A DNA stretch of 51,251 nt from a virus, in IMG/VR virus record IMGVR_UViG_3300028378_000002, positions 1-51,251 of that record; one strand, given 5' to 3'. A program made the translations under genes and the position numbers. This document shows positions 1-8,457 of this stretch, piece after piece. Position 1 is the first letter of the stretch. Each line of letters starts with the position of its first letter. The notes beneath the pieces were generated by a model. The model had not been told where the DNA came from. It made no database searches and saw only the letters and a program-made list of their open reading frames with translations.

Positions 1-2
1 AG

Positions 3-278
3 CCATCAAAACAAGAAGAGGGTGTAAATAAATATAATCACCTAGTTAATTATCTTAGTCAAAGTGAAACACCATATGTGTCGCTTGAAAAACCCAGTAT
101 TTTAATTCGGATGAAGAATTCACTTATTGATGGTTACAATAAAGTGGAGGCTAAGTTCAAAAAACTATTTACTAAGAATAAACACACATTTAGTGAATCT
201 AACGAATCAAAAGTAGATAGAACAAAACTAATAGATGAGTTAATGAATGCTTCAAAAAAAGACAAAGAAAATGATTAA
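3..278 (+). CDS. C-terminal part of an unknown protein (5' end outside window)
   Basis: The reading frame is open from the first bases of the window to a TAA, so only the last 91 residues of a gene beginning upstream are visible. The segment is Lys-rich and ends in a highly charged tail (KKDKEND). No domain is recognisable. A GTG at 78 would give a 66-residue protein, but no stop separates it from the window edge, so a longer truncated gene is the simpler reading. It overlaps the next start by 8 bp (ATGATTAA), which suggests coupled translation. Confidence 0.6.
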   Translation, partial: PSKQEEGVNKYNHLVNYLSQSETPYVSLEKPSILIRMKNSLIDGYNKVEAKFKKLFTKNKHTFSESNESKVDRTKLIDELMNASKKDKEND

Positions 279-1179
279 GATACTTAAAAGGATATTTTTA
301 AAGGTATATCTAAAAATTTACTTACTATCAGTAAGATTAGGTATTGCAATGAAAAACAGCGAAGATGATATCATGGCTAGTAAGTCAATGGTTGATGATA
401 AGAAGGGTAAGATGCAGATTCGTCAGACACATCGTAACCCTGTTATCGAAAAGATGCTACAAGGTGAACGTGATGAGCAATATGTGAAAGATTATTATGA
501 GATTTTACGTAAGGCAGATCATTTTATGAAAACAGCATCACCTGAGAAAATTGCAATGTCAGCAGACAAATTCGGAATGAGTTATGGTAAGAAGGATAGG
601 TGGGGTAGACGTTTTGAACATTATGGTTTCTTTGATCCTAAACATAAAAATTATGGTAAGACTTTATCGGAAGCAATGGAACAAGAAGTTAAAGATAAAA
701 CAACTAAAGATGATGATTATCCAGTTGAATTTATGTTTGATAATAGTCCAATAGTTGAAGGTCTTTCAACATTTAGAGATATGAAAGAGTCTGAGAAGGT
801 AGGAAGTGGATTTGAAGTAATGAGTCCTGCTGAAAAAGCTAAGACACGTAAATTTCCCATGAGTGTTGTAAGAGATAACCAAAATGCATTTAATAAAATT
901 GAAATGCTAACTAGTTTCTTACACGTTAAAAAAGTGTATGATAGGGATAGAATATTGGAGTTTTTTATACCGAAGAAGTTTAAATTAGGTCAACATCTTG
1001 ATAATAAAGAAATATTTGATGAGTTAATCGCAATAAATCAAGTTTGGATTAAAGATGAATATGACGGTAAATATGGTTTTACTATTAATAGTTACCGTAA
1101 GTATTTTGATTATGATGATAAGTATGATGTATTAAAATTCAATGCTTATAGAATAAGAAACTTAGATAAAAATGAATAA
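271..1179 (+). CDS. Unknown protein, about 302 residues, upstream of baseplate genes
   Basis: I do not recognise a family. The N-terminus (MIKILKRIF...) is basic and hydrophobic; the rest is a charged, soluble-looking protein rich in Lys and Asp. The ATG at 271 overlaps the previous stop and is preferred over the ATG at 247, which would overlap by 32 bp. A third candidate at 349 (MKNSEDD) would remove the odd hydrophobic leader and cannot be excluded. Position directly before the gp25/gp6 wedge genes suggests a virion or assembly role, but that is inference from context only. Confidence 0.7.
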   Translation: MIKILKRIFLKVYLKIYLLSVRLGIAMKNSEDDIMASKSMVDDKKGKMQIRQTHRNPVIEKMLQGERDEQYVKDYYEILRKADHFMKTASPEKIAMSADKFGMSYGKKDRWGRRFEHYGFFDPKHKNYGKTLSEAMEQEVKDKTTKDDDYPVEFMFDNSPIVEGLSTFRDMKESEKVGSGFEVMSPAEKAKTRKFPMSVVRDNQNAFNKIEMLTSFLHVKKVYDRDRILEFFIPKKFKLGQHLDNKEIFDELIAINQVWIKDEYDGKYGFTINSYRKYFDYDDKYDVLKFNAYRIRNLDKNE

Positions 1180-1264
1180 TATTATTACTATCCCAGAGAA
1201 TTTAATAATAAGGAATGTGACATTCACTTACAGTGAATATAATTACATATATGAAGTAAAATGA
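1172..1264 (+). CDS. Possible 30-residue small protein
   Basis: A complete short frame (MNNIITIPENL...YEVK) fills the gap between two larger genes. Its ATG overlaps the stop of the preceding gene (ATGAATAA) and its TGA lies 6 bp before the next ATG, the tight packing seen throughout this phage. No homology can be judged at this length. It could be chance in an AT-rich gap, but the overlap geometry favours translation. Confidence 0.35.
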   Translation: MNNIITIPENLIIRNVTFTYSEYNYIYEVK

Positions 1265-1270
1265 GAAATT

Positions 1271-1681
1271 ATGAGTAAAGAAATAGATGATTTAAGAAAA
1301 AGAATGTCGAATAAAGGGCAAGAATCTAATAATAATGATGAATCTGAAGATATTAGAAGATTAATTAATCTAGAAAGAATCAGAGCCATTGATCAACAAG
1401 CCAAATTATATGATAAAACCAAACCAGTTACCAATAGAGATAAAGGATTTGGAGATATCGTAGGTAAAGATGGTCAAATGAATGAGACTTGGCAGAACGC
1501 TAAAGTACCAAGCATCGAGGAACGTGAACGAAATTATCAAACTGCAATGCAACAACAAAGCGAGGAAAAAAGAATGGCATTTAAACATATTTATCAGCAA
1601 AAAAAGCAGAATATTTTTCAGAATATGGACAATATATTAAATGAGTTAGATGCCATAGATGGTCTATTGAAGGGTTTATAA
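1271..1681 (+). CDS. Unknown charged helical protein, 136 residues
   Basis: Strongly charged, Glu/Lys/Gln-rich and predicted helical, with a short Asn run near residue 20 and a heptad-like C-terminal part (residues 95-136). There is no signal peptide or membrane segment. It follows the preceding small frame at once and is read toward the baseplate genes. No family was recognised; a tail or chaperone accessory protein is possible from context only. Confidence 0.65.
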   Translation: MSKEIDDLRKRMSNKGQESNNNDESEDIRRLINLERIRAIDQQAKLYDKTKPVTNRDKGFGDIVGKDGQMNETWQNAKVPSIEERERNYQTAMQQQSEEKRMAFKHIYQQKKQNIFQNMDNILNELDAIDGLLKGL

Positions 1682-1701
1682 GAGTTTTTTTCGAACCATA
1701 G

Positions 1702-1710
1702 GTATTTATA
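1702..1710 (+). promoter_or_regulatory. Late-type promoter box GTATTTATA
   Basis: Exact copy of the recurrent box, ending 29 bp before the next ATG in an intergenic gap. Confidence 0.6.
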
Positions 1711-1739
1711 ATAAATAACTTTATTATAAATTAAGAAAT

Positions 1740-1937
1740 ATGAAGTCAGTTCCACATATGATGAAAGAAGCATTAGACTATGAGAGTGATCATAATCCTA
1801 TGGCAAATTTTCTTAGTACATACTATGGAGAATTACTAAGAAGAGCAAATATTCATAAACCACAAGTCGTCACAAATAAGGACGAAGGGTTTATTAAACT
1901 GCATGAAAGATACGGAGATAGTTTAGATAAGAAGTAA
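1740..1937 (+). CDS. Unknown small protein, 65 residues
   Basis: Short soluble protein (MKSVPHMMKEALDYES...) with its own upstream GTATTTATA box and a strong hairpin terminator just after its stop, so it can be expressed as a single-gene late unit. His/Met-rich N-terminus, basic C-terminus, no transmembrane segment. No family recognised. Confidence 0.65.
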   Translation: MKSVPHMMKEALDYESDHNPMANFLSTYYGELLRRANIHKPQVVTNKDEGFIKLHERYGDSLDKK

Positions 1938-1955
1938 TTAAGTTTTATCGCTATC

Positions 1956-1989
1956 AAAACCCATCATTATTGATGGGTTTTTTATTTTA
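1956..1989 (+). terminator. Rho-independent terminator
   Basis: Perfect stem AAAACCCATCA / TGATGGGTTTT with a TTAT loop, followed by a T-rich tract. It separates the upstream genes from the gp25-gp6 baseplate operon; the late box for gp25 begins right after the T tract. Confidence 0.85.
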
Positions 1990-1992
1990 TAT

Positions 1993-2001
1993 GTATTTAT
2001 A
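1993..2001 (+). promoter_or_regulatory. Late-type promoter box GTATTTATA
   Basis: Exact copy ending 10 bp before the gp25-like ATG and immediately after a terminator. If it is a -10 element the mRNA leader would be only a few bases. Confidence 0.7.
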
Positions 2002-2011
2002 GTAAAAAAAT

Positions 2012-2410
2012 ATGGCATCAATAAATATAAAGTTTCCACTGGAAGATGATAATGCGAAAAAAGGACTTTTCTTACTGAATGAAGTAACTAAGGATGCCCT
2101 CACATCCAATTTATTATTACTTCTTCTCACTAACAAAGGTGAACGCTATTATCAACCAGATTATGGAACAAACTTACTACAATATGTTTTTGAGCCAAGA
2201 GATAATTTTACACTTGCTGATATACAAGAAGAAATTCGTTTAACAGTAAAGACATTCATACCACAACTTGATATTGACAATCTTCAGTTCTATACTGATG
2301 TTGATGATCAAGGTGATCGACTACAAGAAAATCAGGTGGATATTGTAATTGACTTTACATTTTCGGAAGAAACTTTTTCAGAGCAAGGAACACTGAGGAT
2401 AACGCTATAA
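2012..2410 (+). CDS. gp25: Baseplate wedge protein, gp25/GPW lysozyme-like family
   Basis: 132 residues, the normal size of the T4 gp25/GPW family. The N-terminal part (residues 5-60) shows the family pattern: a short beta strand, then a helix leading to 'LLLLLLTNKGERYYQPDYGTNL' split over residues 35-56, where the conserved turn GERYYQPDYG sits. The C-terminal half is alternating beta strands (VDIVIDFTF). In contractile tails this protein joins the wedge to the first sheath ring. Its stop was originally one base before the gp6 start; that junction is now occupied by a homing endonuclease cassette. Confidence 0.9.
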   Translation: MASINIKFPLEDDNAKKGLFLLNEVTKDALTSNLLLLLLTNKGERYYQPDYGTNLLQYVFEPRDNFTLADIQEEIRLTVKTFIPQLDIDNLQFYTDVDDQGDRLQENQVDIVIDFTFSEETFSEQGTLRITL

Positions 2411-2411
2411 A

Positions 2412-2459
2412 ATGGAGCATTCAAGAGTATCATATAATAAAAGAACATTCAATGAGATT
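2412..2459. repeat. 48-bp exact direct repeat, copy 1
   Basis: Identical base for base to 4095-4142. The flanking bases differ on both sides (2411 A against 4094 T; 2460 T against 4143 A), so the repeat is bounded exactly by the gp6 start codon on the left. Confidence 0.95.
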
Positions 2460-2462
2460 TAA
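2412..2462 (+). pseudogene. Duplicated 5' fragment of the gp6 gene (16 codons then TAA)
   Basis: This stretch begins with the same 48 bp that open the intact gp6-like gene at 4095, starting at the ATG. The frame encodes MEHSRVSYNKRTFNEI and then hits TAA where the inserted sequence begins. It sits one base after the gp25 stop, i.e. at the ancestral gp6 position. The start codon of the endonuclease gene (2452) lies out of frame within this remnant. Confidence 0.85.
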
Positions 2463-4068
2463 TACTGATATTTTTATTCAGAAATCTAAAAATATACACG
2501 GAAATAAATATGATTATACTGTTTCAAATTATGTGAATTCAAGAACCAATGTTGAAATTAAATGTATTAAACATGGAATATTTAATATATGTGCTAAAAC
2601 GCATTATTATGGTGGAATAGGTTGTCCATATTGTAGTGGGCGTAAATTACATATTAATGATTTTATAAATAAAGCAAATAAAATACATTCAAATAAATAT
2701 AATTATGACTTAGTCAATTATAATAATACTAATGATAAAGTAGATATAATATGTCAAACGCACGGTAAATTTAATCAAAAAATAAATAATCATATTAATG
2801 GAAATGGTTGCCCCAGTTGCAGTAGTAATCAAAAATCTAACACAGTTGAATTTATAAATAAAGCAAAAATAATACATGGTAAGAAATATTTATATAATAA
2901 AACTGATTATAAAAGTTCTAAAATTAAAGTAAATATTGTTTGTCCTAAACATGGTGAGTTCAACCAAACACCAACCTCACATTTAAATGGATGGGGTTGT
3001 AAGAAATGTGGAATAGAAAGAAGTGTTAATAAGCAGATTGGTAATGTTGAAAAATTACTTTCTAAATTCAATAAAATACATGAATACAAATATAAATATG
3101 TAAAAAATACATATAAAGGTTATGACTATAATATGACTATTATCTGTCCTAAACATGGTGAGTTTAATCAAACCCCTAATAACCATTCCCAAGGAAAAGG
3201 ATGTATAAAATGTAGTAATTCAATATCTAAAGGTGAAAAAGAAATTAAAAATTTTATAAAAAATGAATTAAATATTGACAATATATTAAGTAATTCAAGA
3301 AAGATAATAAAACCTTATGAACTGGACATTTATTTAAAAGATTATAATATTGCAATAGAATTTTGTGGTTTATATTGGCATTCTGAATTATTTAGAAATA
3401 AAAATTATCATTTAAACAAATTAAAAAAATGTGATGAATTAGGTATTAGATTAATTACAATATTTGAAGATGAGTGGAGTGAAAAAAAAGATGTTGTAAA
3501 ATCAATTATAAAATCAATTTGTAATAAAGAAACAAATAAAATTGATAATATTGGAGATATTAACATTAGAGAGATACCAATTAATAAATATATTGAATTT
3601 ACTAATAAGTATGATTTATTTGAACATGTTCCATCATCAATAAAAGTTGGTTTATTCATACATAATGAACTATTTTCAATCATTGGCTTTAGTAAAAATA
3701 AAGACAGTTATATTATTACTAAATTCATATCTAAATATGATGATATTAATTGTTTAAAGAAGTTATTAAAATATTCAACTTATAGATTTAATATTAAAAA
3801 TATTAATGTTTCTTTAGATTTAAGATTCTACAATATAAAAGATAATATTTTTACTTTAAATGGTTTTAAATTAAATGAAATAGTGAAACCTAATAATTAC
3901 TATGTAAAAAGTATGAAAAAACATATAAATAAAAATTATAATAAAAATTATTTAGTTAATATGTTAAAATCATATGATTCAAACATTAGTTTAGATAATA
4001 ATATGAGAATAAATAAATACATAAAATTGTATGATTGTGGTAGTGCCATATATAATAATACTTACTAG
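2452..4068 (+). CDS. Free-standing homing endonuclease: repeated zinc-finger-like modules plus EDxHD (Vsr-like) nuclease
   Basis: 538 residues. Residues 1-265 contain four copies of a roughly 60-residue module with the pattern F..K....H..KY.Y....Y......V.I.C..HG.F.......H..G.GC..C, the DUF723-like DNA-binding repeat that often precedes phage nucleases. Residues about 290-345 match the EDxHD/Vsr-like homing nuclease core: 'ELDIYL', 'IAIEFCGLYWHSE', and 'FEDEW' at about 338. A further 190-residue region follows. The gene is more AT-rich than its neighbours. Its ATG and first codons derive from out-of-frame gp6 sequence inside the 48-bp duplication, so it is probably translated with gp25. A mobile element inserted between two wedge genes is the best reading. 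Confidence 0.85.
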   Translation: MRFNTDIFIQKSKNIHGNKYDYTVSNYVNSRTNVEIKCIKHGIFNICAKTHYYGGIGCPYCSGRKLHINDFINKANKIHSNKYNYDLVNYNNTNDKVDIICQTHGKFNQKINNHINGNGCPSCSSNQKSNTVEFINKAKIIHGKKYLYNKTDYKSSKIKVNIVCPKHGEFNQTPTSHLNGWGCKKCGIERSVNKQIGNVEKLLSKFNKIHEYKYKYVKNTYKGYDYNMTIICPKHGEFNQTPNNHSQGKGCIKCSNSISKGEKEIKNFIKNELNIDNILSNSRKIIKPYELDIYLKDYNIAIEFCGLYWHSELFRNKNYHLNKLKKCDELGIRLITIFEDEWSEKKDVVKSIIKSICNKETNKIDNIGDINIREIPINKYIEFTNKYDLFEHVPSSIKVGLFIHNELFSIIGFSKNKDSYIITKFISKYDDINCLKKLLKYSTYRFNIKNINVSLDLRFYNIKDNIFTLNGFKLNEIVKPNNYYVKSMKKHINKNYNKNYLVNMLKSYDSNISLDNNMRINKYIKLYDCGSAIYNNTY

Positions 4069-4077
4069 GTATTTATA
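4069..4077 (+). promoter_or_regulatory. Late-type promoter box GTATTTATA
   Basis: Exact copy that begins at the final G of the endonuclease stop (TAG) and ends 17 bp before the gp6 ATG. It belongs to the inserted cassette, because in the ancestral order gp25 and gp6 were separated by one base. Confidence 0.7.
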
Positions 4078-4094
4078 TAAGTTAATAAAGAATT

Positions 4095-4142
4095 ATGGAG
4101 CATTCAAGAGTATCATATAATAAAAGAACATTCAATGAGATT
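4095..4142. repeat. 48-bp exact direct repeat, copy 2
   Basis: First 16 codons of the intact gp6-like gene; identical to 2412-2459. Confidence 0.95.
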
Positions 4143-5948
4143 AAGCAGGAACTAATATCATTAGTTCAACAGTATTATCCTGAAACATTAAAAGATTTTA
4201 CTGATTCTAGTGTTGGTTCAATGTTAATTGATTTAAATGCTGGTGTGGCTAATAACTTAAGCATAAATACGGATAGAGCATTTCAAGAAACACAATTAGA
4301 ATTTGCACAGCAAAGAGAATCGATATTAGCTATTGCAAAAAATCTTGGTTTTAATATACCTGCACTCAGACCTTCGGTAACGGTGGTTGATTTTTCTGTT
4401 TCGATACCAGTAAAAGGTGATCAGCCAGATGAATCATATTATCCTACTTTATTAGCTGGTGCTCAAGTGGTTGGTGGTGGTCAGATATTTGAGAGTACGG
4501 AATCAATTGATTGGAATTCACCAGTATCAAATCTAGGTGACCCCAATAGATCGATAATACCTCAATTAAATTCTAATGGTATAATAAGTAAATATACGGT
4601 TACTAAACGTGAGGTAGTAATTAATGGTACACGTAATATATATAGAAAAACAATACGAGATGGTGAGGTTCAACCGTTTTATAAATTAAGACTTCCTGAT
4701 CCTGATGTAACTGCAATTGAAGACGTTATATTGGTAGTAGGAACAAACTTCAGTACTGATCCAACTGAGGCAGATTTTAATAATCCAGAGTTTAAATATT
4801 ATGAGGTTGACTATTTAGCACAACAAAGGGTATTTGTTGATGATCCGAATGGTGGTACTAATATTGCAACAACAGGCGAAACTGGTTTAAAAGCAGGACT
4901 ATGGATTGATGTTAATCAGAAATTCATTAAGGAATACACCAATGATGGATTTTGTGAACTAACGTTCGGTGGTGGTGATGCCGAGACCGATGCATTTAAA
5001 GAAGGATTTTTAAAAGCTGGTGTTAGTAATAGAGCATTTTTAGATAATTATTTGGAGAACAGTGCTTTAGGTCAAAAACTAAGAAGAGAGAGTACATTAT
5101 TTGTGAGATATAGAACTGGTGGTGGTTCTCAATCAAATTTGGGTACTGGTACTTTAACTCAAACAGGTACATTTACATTAAATATTAGTGGATCGAGACA
5201 AGACTTTAATCAAGAAGTAAGAAGAAGTTTCAGTGTTAATAATCCAATTCCAGCTATTGGTGGTAATGATGGATTAAGTATTGAGCAAATAAGAAATTTA
5301 ATTAAATATAATTTTTCATCTCAATATAGAGCAGTAACAATTACTGATTATTTATTTCACGTATATTCAATAAGTGGTAGATATGGTTCACCATTCAGAG
5401 CAAATGCATTTAGAGAGAATAATAAAGTTGTTATTCCAATGCTTGGTTTAGATTCTACTGGAAAATTAAGTAATACTTCAAATAGCTTATTGAAATCTAA
5501 CATATCTGAATATCTATCTAATTTAAGAATGGTTAATGATTATGTTGAGATTAGAGATGGTCGTATATTTAATTTAGGATTTGACATCGAAGTATTTGTT
5601 ACGAACCAAAACCAAAATCAGATTGCTAACTCAATCATTCAAGGTGTTGTTAGCTTTTTCGATATCAATGAGAAACAGATGAATCAAGATATTTTTATCA
5701 CTCCGTTAATTGAACAAATTAATAATGTACAAGGAGTAATAAATGTTTTAAGTATTTCTGTTTTTAATAAAGTTGGAGGTCAATATTCAGTAAATCCTGT
5801 TGAACAGGCATTAAGGAATTCTACCACTGGTGAAATACAACTTATTAATCAGACAATATATTCTACCGAAGATAGTATGTTTGAGATAAAATTTCCAGAA
5901 AGAGACATTAAAGTAATTATGAGAAAAAAAGCAAATCTAAGTAGATAA
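4095..5948 (+). CDS. gp6: Baseplate wedge protein, gp6/gpJ-like
   Basis: 617 residues, close to T4 gp6. The N-terminal segment (residues 10-95) has the hallmark of the gp6/J family: 'LVQQYYPETLKDFTDSSVG', 'LIDLNAGVANNL', then 'QRESILAIAKNLGF', a helix-rich dimerisation and start region. The middle is beta-rich, and residues about 395-450 ('GNDGLSIEQIRNLIKYNF', 'RAVTITDYLFHV') match the conserved J-like core. It builds the inner iris of the baseplate with gp25 and gp7. It was separated from gp25 by a homing cassette but remains intact, with a late box supplied by that cassette. Confidence 0.88.
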   Translation: MEHSRVSYNKRTFNEIKQELISLVQQYYPETLKDFTDSSVGSMLIDLNAGVANNLSINTDRAFQETQLEFAQQRESILAIAKNLGFNIPALRPSVTVVDFSVSIPVKGDQPDESYYPTLLAGAQVVGGGQIFESTESIDWNSPVSNLGDPNRSIIPQLNSNGIISKYTVTKREVVINGTRNIYRKTIRDGEVQPFYKLRLPDPDVTAIEDVILVVGTNFSTDPTEADFNNPEFKYYEVDYLAQQRVFVDDPNGGTNIATTGETGLKAGLWIDVNQKFIKEYTNDGFCELTFGGGDAETDAFKEGFLKAGVSNRAFLDNYLENSALGQKLRRESTLFVRYRTGGGSQSNLGTGTLTQTGTFTLNISGSRQDFNQEVRRSFSVNNPIPAIGGNDGLSIEQIRNLIKYNFSSQYRAVTITDYLFHVYSISGRYGSPFRANAFRENNKVVIPMLGLDSTGKLSNTSNSLLKSNISEYLSNLRMVNDYVEIRDGRIFNLGFDIEVFVTNQNQNQIANSIIQGVVSFFDINEKQMNQDIFITPLIEQINNVQGVINVLSISVFNKVGGQYSVNPVEQALRNSTTGEIQLINQTIYSTEDSMFEIKFPERDIKVIMRKKANLSR

Positions 5949-5950
5949 TA

Positions 5951-6202
5951 ATGCAGCCTGAAATTATAAAAAAAACTATAACACTAGAAACAAAAACCGA
6001 AGTAGTTTCTGAAAATGAAATACAAGTAATACCGAATACAGGTGTTACTTATAGTATGAAAGTTTCATTAACAAAAAGAGAATTTGATATTGGATTTTTA
6101 GATGCTGTCGATGGTGGTTTTTATGGATATGGTTATTATTCATACTACGGTAATTATGGTAATACTTTTTTAGATGCTATAGGTTTACAAAATTTATTAT
6201 AA
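5951..6202 (+). CDS. Unknown small protein of the baseplate operon, 83 residues
   Basis: Starts 2 bp after the gp6 stop and ends directly before the next ATG. Residues 1-55 are polar beta-type sequence (KKTITLETKTEVV...); residues 56-75 form a Gly/Tyr-rich loop (YGYGYYSYYGNYGN), typical of a flexible or assembly-dependent virion segment. No family recognised; a minor baseplate component is likely from context. Confidence 0.65.
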   Translation: MQPEIIKKTITLETKTEVVSENEIQVIPNTGVTYSMKVSLTKREFDIGFLDAVDGGFYGYGYYSYYGNYGNTFLDAIGLQNLL

Positions 6203-7045
6203 ATGAAAATTATACAGTCTTTTGCAAAATTTGAAGAGGGTAATCCTTACATGAAAAATAAAAAACATGATCCTCTATTAAACTTTTATAGTTTTTTACT
6301 AAGTTATTTGACATTAAAAAAATATCATGGTTCTGTTACTATGTACACTAATCAATCAGCACATCGTTCGCTCATTAAGCATATACCTTATGATAATATA
6401 GTGTTAATGGAGAACAAAAACAAATTTGATTTTTGGAATAAATATAAATTGGATGCGATGGAAAAAGTGAATGGTGATGTAATACATGTGGACTCCGATG
6501 TGTTTATTTTTAACGATAATTTTAGAGAATATATTGATAATCCAAAATACAGTATGATTGTCCAAGACATAATACCCGAAAATAAGAATTTTATAAGAAA
6601 TTTTTATTATGATAATATTGATACACTAAAAGACTGTTTATCATTAAATAAAATAAAATATGATGGTCGCTGTTCTAGTTGTGGTGTGTTTGGAATGAAA
6701 ACAGAAATGAAAGAAAATTACATGGTGGCAGTTGATAAAGTTTATCATGCTATTAATAATGGAAAATTGAAAAATGTAATTTCACAAACAATGATATTGG
6801 AAGAATTAACTGCACATTTATTGGCAATAAACAGTGGATATAAAATTTATGATGTAATACCATATAATTTAGTTCTTAAATATGGGTTAAATAGGGCTTC
6901 TGATATAAGTAAATATACTCATATGTGGTTTGATAGTAAATTTGATAGTAAAAATATTGGATTGCTGAAAAATAAAGTTAGAAAAGAGTTTCCAGATAGC
7001 TATCATCTAATTGAGAAGTATGATAGAGATATAATGAGAAAATAA
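6203..7045 (+). CDS. Glycosyltransferase-like protein (GT-A fold, DxD motif)
   Basis: 280 residues. The opening MKIIQSFAKF, 'YSFLLSYLTLKKYHGSVTMYT' (residues 29-49) and 'GDVIHVDSDVFIF' (about residues 90-102) match the nucleotide-sugar-binding half of GT-A glycosyltransferases, DVDSDVF-like DxD being the metal-binding motif; a DUF6734-like relationship is my recollection. A 'CSSCGVFGM' stretch follows. It is inserted inside the baseplate operon with contacts of 0 and 2 bp, so it is made with virion proteins. Likely target: a virion protein, LPS or DNA sugar; the virion is favoured because four nearby proteins carry Thr tracts. The substrate is unknown. Confidence 0.65.
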   Translation: MKIIQSFAKFEEGNPYMKNKKHDPLLNFYSFLLSYLTLKKYHGSVTMYTNQSAHRSLIKHIPYDNIVLMENKNKFDFWNKYKLDAMEKVNGDVIHVDSDVFIFNDNFREYIDNPKYSMIVQDIIPENKNFIRNFYYDNIDTLKDCLSLNKIKYDGRCSSCGVFGMKTEMKENYMVAVDKVYHAINNGKLKNVISQTMILEELTAHLLAINSGYKIYDVIPYNLVLKYGLNRASDISKYTHMWFDSKFDSKNIGLLKNKVRKEFPDSYHLIEKYDRDIMRK

Positions 7046-7047
7046 TT

Positions 7048-7497
7048 ATGGGATTAGTTAAAGGAAGCAGTAGTAGCAGATTAAACGAGTTGAGAAAGTA
7101 CCGTATAGACGGTGATTTATCGGATAGATATTTTACTGGTGGCAATCTTAATAATGATGGTATTGATGTACCAACATCAACTGCTGATACAATAGTTAAT
7201 TACTATATTGGTGGCATAAAATACACTGATTTATATTTGGAAGGTGGATATGATGAAACTGTATTTGAATTTACTGCTAATGGTACTAGTTCATCTGATT
7301 TTATTAACCTACCACTAATAAAAGATTTTGGAAAGGGTAATGTTATTGGTAGACCAGAAGTAAAAAGAGATGTATTTATCATAAGACAATCCCTGAGTGT
7401 ATTTGAAAGACAATATAGATTGAAAGTCATTACTAATTTAAGTGAGCTTAATTTCTATGCAGGTGGTGCTAACTTTAACATAATAGATAACATATAA
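7048..7497 (+). CDS. Unknown baseplate/tail structural protein, 149 residues
   Basis: Beta-rich, Gly/Asn/Ser-rich protein with no signal or membrane segment, placed between wedge genes and overlapping the next start (TAATG). The second half (FVIIRQ-like 'VFIIRQSLSVFERQYRL') looks like a virion beta-sandwich. No family recognised. The operon position makes a baseplate role likely. Confidence 0.65.
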   Translation: MGLVKGSSSSRLNELRKYRIDGDLSDRYFTGGNLNNDGIDVPTSTADTIVNYYIGGIKYTDLYLEGGYDETVFEFTANGTSSSDFINLPLIKDFGKGNVIGRPEVKRDVFIIRQSLSVFERQYRLKVITNLSELNFYAGGANFNIIDNI

Positions 7498-8420
7498 TGT
7501 CAGTAGGAAGTTTTGGAAATATAAGACCAGCAGATGTATCAATAAATGATATTGAAGTATTTTACTCGTTCTCATCAACGAGAGCAAATAATAGTAATGA
7601 TTTTATTAGGGTTGATCCTAATGATTTACTCGAAGAAATTACATTACCATCAGATGATGAACTAGCTGCTAGTGGTCAAGAAAACCTACTAGAAGGATTG
7701 TATAATTTAAATTTACCTGCAACCACTTTCAATCAATTAGGTATATATACAATATATTTAAGACCGAAGAAATTTAGATTACAGCTAAGTGATTGTGGTG
7801 TTCTATCTGCATTGCCAAATGTTAAAGGCTTGGTTATTGATTCTAATGTATTACCAAGCGAACTAGTTGCTAATAACGCATTGCAAGGGTATAGAGTGGA
7901 ATATATTAATGATGATGGTACTAAGCTTCGAAATGTATCAAGATACGTTGTAACCTCTAATAAGGTTGTTCCTGTAACTGAGAATATTGGTAATACATCT
8001 CAATCATCTGTAAGATATAGATTTGATGATGCAGGTAGTCTTTTATTCTTACAAGTAACACCTTCCTCATCGTCTAATGTTAAGCCGAACGCAAACCCGT
8101 TTATTGGTAATCCTGATCAAACAATATTGTTAAGTAGTACTGCTTTTAATCCAGTTACTGTTGAAGTAGAATTTGTGGAAAATGATATTGACACTATTGT
8201 TGACTATGTAGGTGGTGAACAAATTAAAGATGTTGATAATGGTATACTAACATATTATACTCTAGATGCGAATGGTAATCGTCAAATCTTAAAGCAATTC
8301 GATCTATATGAAATTAAAGATGATATAGGTAATGTTTCGTTATTTGAAGTTAAACAAGAAAGACCAACAATAGACACTTCTCAAGATTTTGGTGATATAA
8401 CAGATAGTGTTGATGGATAA
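7497..8420 (+). CDS. Unknown baseplate structural protein, 307 residues
   Basis: Soluble, beta-rich with many Asn, Asp, Ser and Val residues, as in other virion proteins of this phage. Residues 80-130 contain a compact segment (LGIYTIYLRPKKFRLQLSDCG) suggestive of a folded core; the C-terminus is acidic. ATG shares a base with the preceding stop. In T4 the equivalent slot holds gp8-type wedge proteins, but I cannot show homology. Confidence 0.65.
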   Translation: MSVGSFGNIRPADVSINDIEVFYSFSSTRANNSNDFIRVDPNDLLEEITLPSDDELAASGQENLLEGLYNLNLPATTFNQLGIYTIYLRPKKFRLQLSDCGVLSALPNVKGLVIDSNVLPSELVANNALQGYRVEYINDDGTKLRNVSRYVVTSNKVVPVTENIGNTSQSSVRYRFDDAGSLLFLQVTPSSSSNVKPNANPFIGNPDQTILLSSTAFNPVTVEVEFVENDIDTIVDYVGGEQIKDVDNGILTYYTLDANGNRQILKQFDLYEIKDDIGNVSLFEVKQERPTIDTSQDFGDITDSVDG

Positions 8421-8433
8421 TCTTCACATAATA

Positions 8434-8442
8434 GTATTTATA
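8434..8442 (+). promoter_or_regulatory. Late-type promoter box GTATTTATA
   Basis: Exact copy in a 37-bp gap, ending 15 bp before the GTG start of the 1065-residue baseplate gene. Confidence 0.65.
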
Positions 8443-8457
8443 AAAAACGAAAGATAA

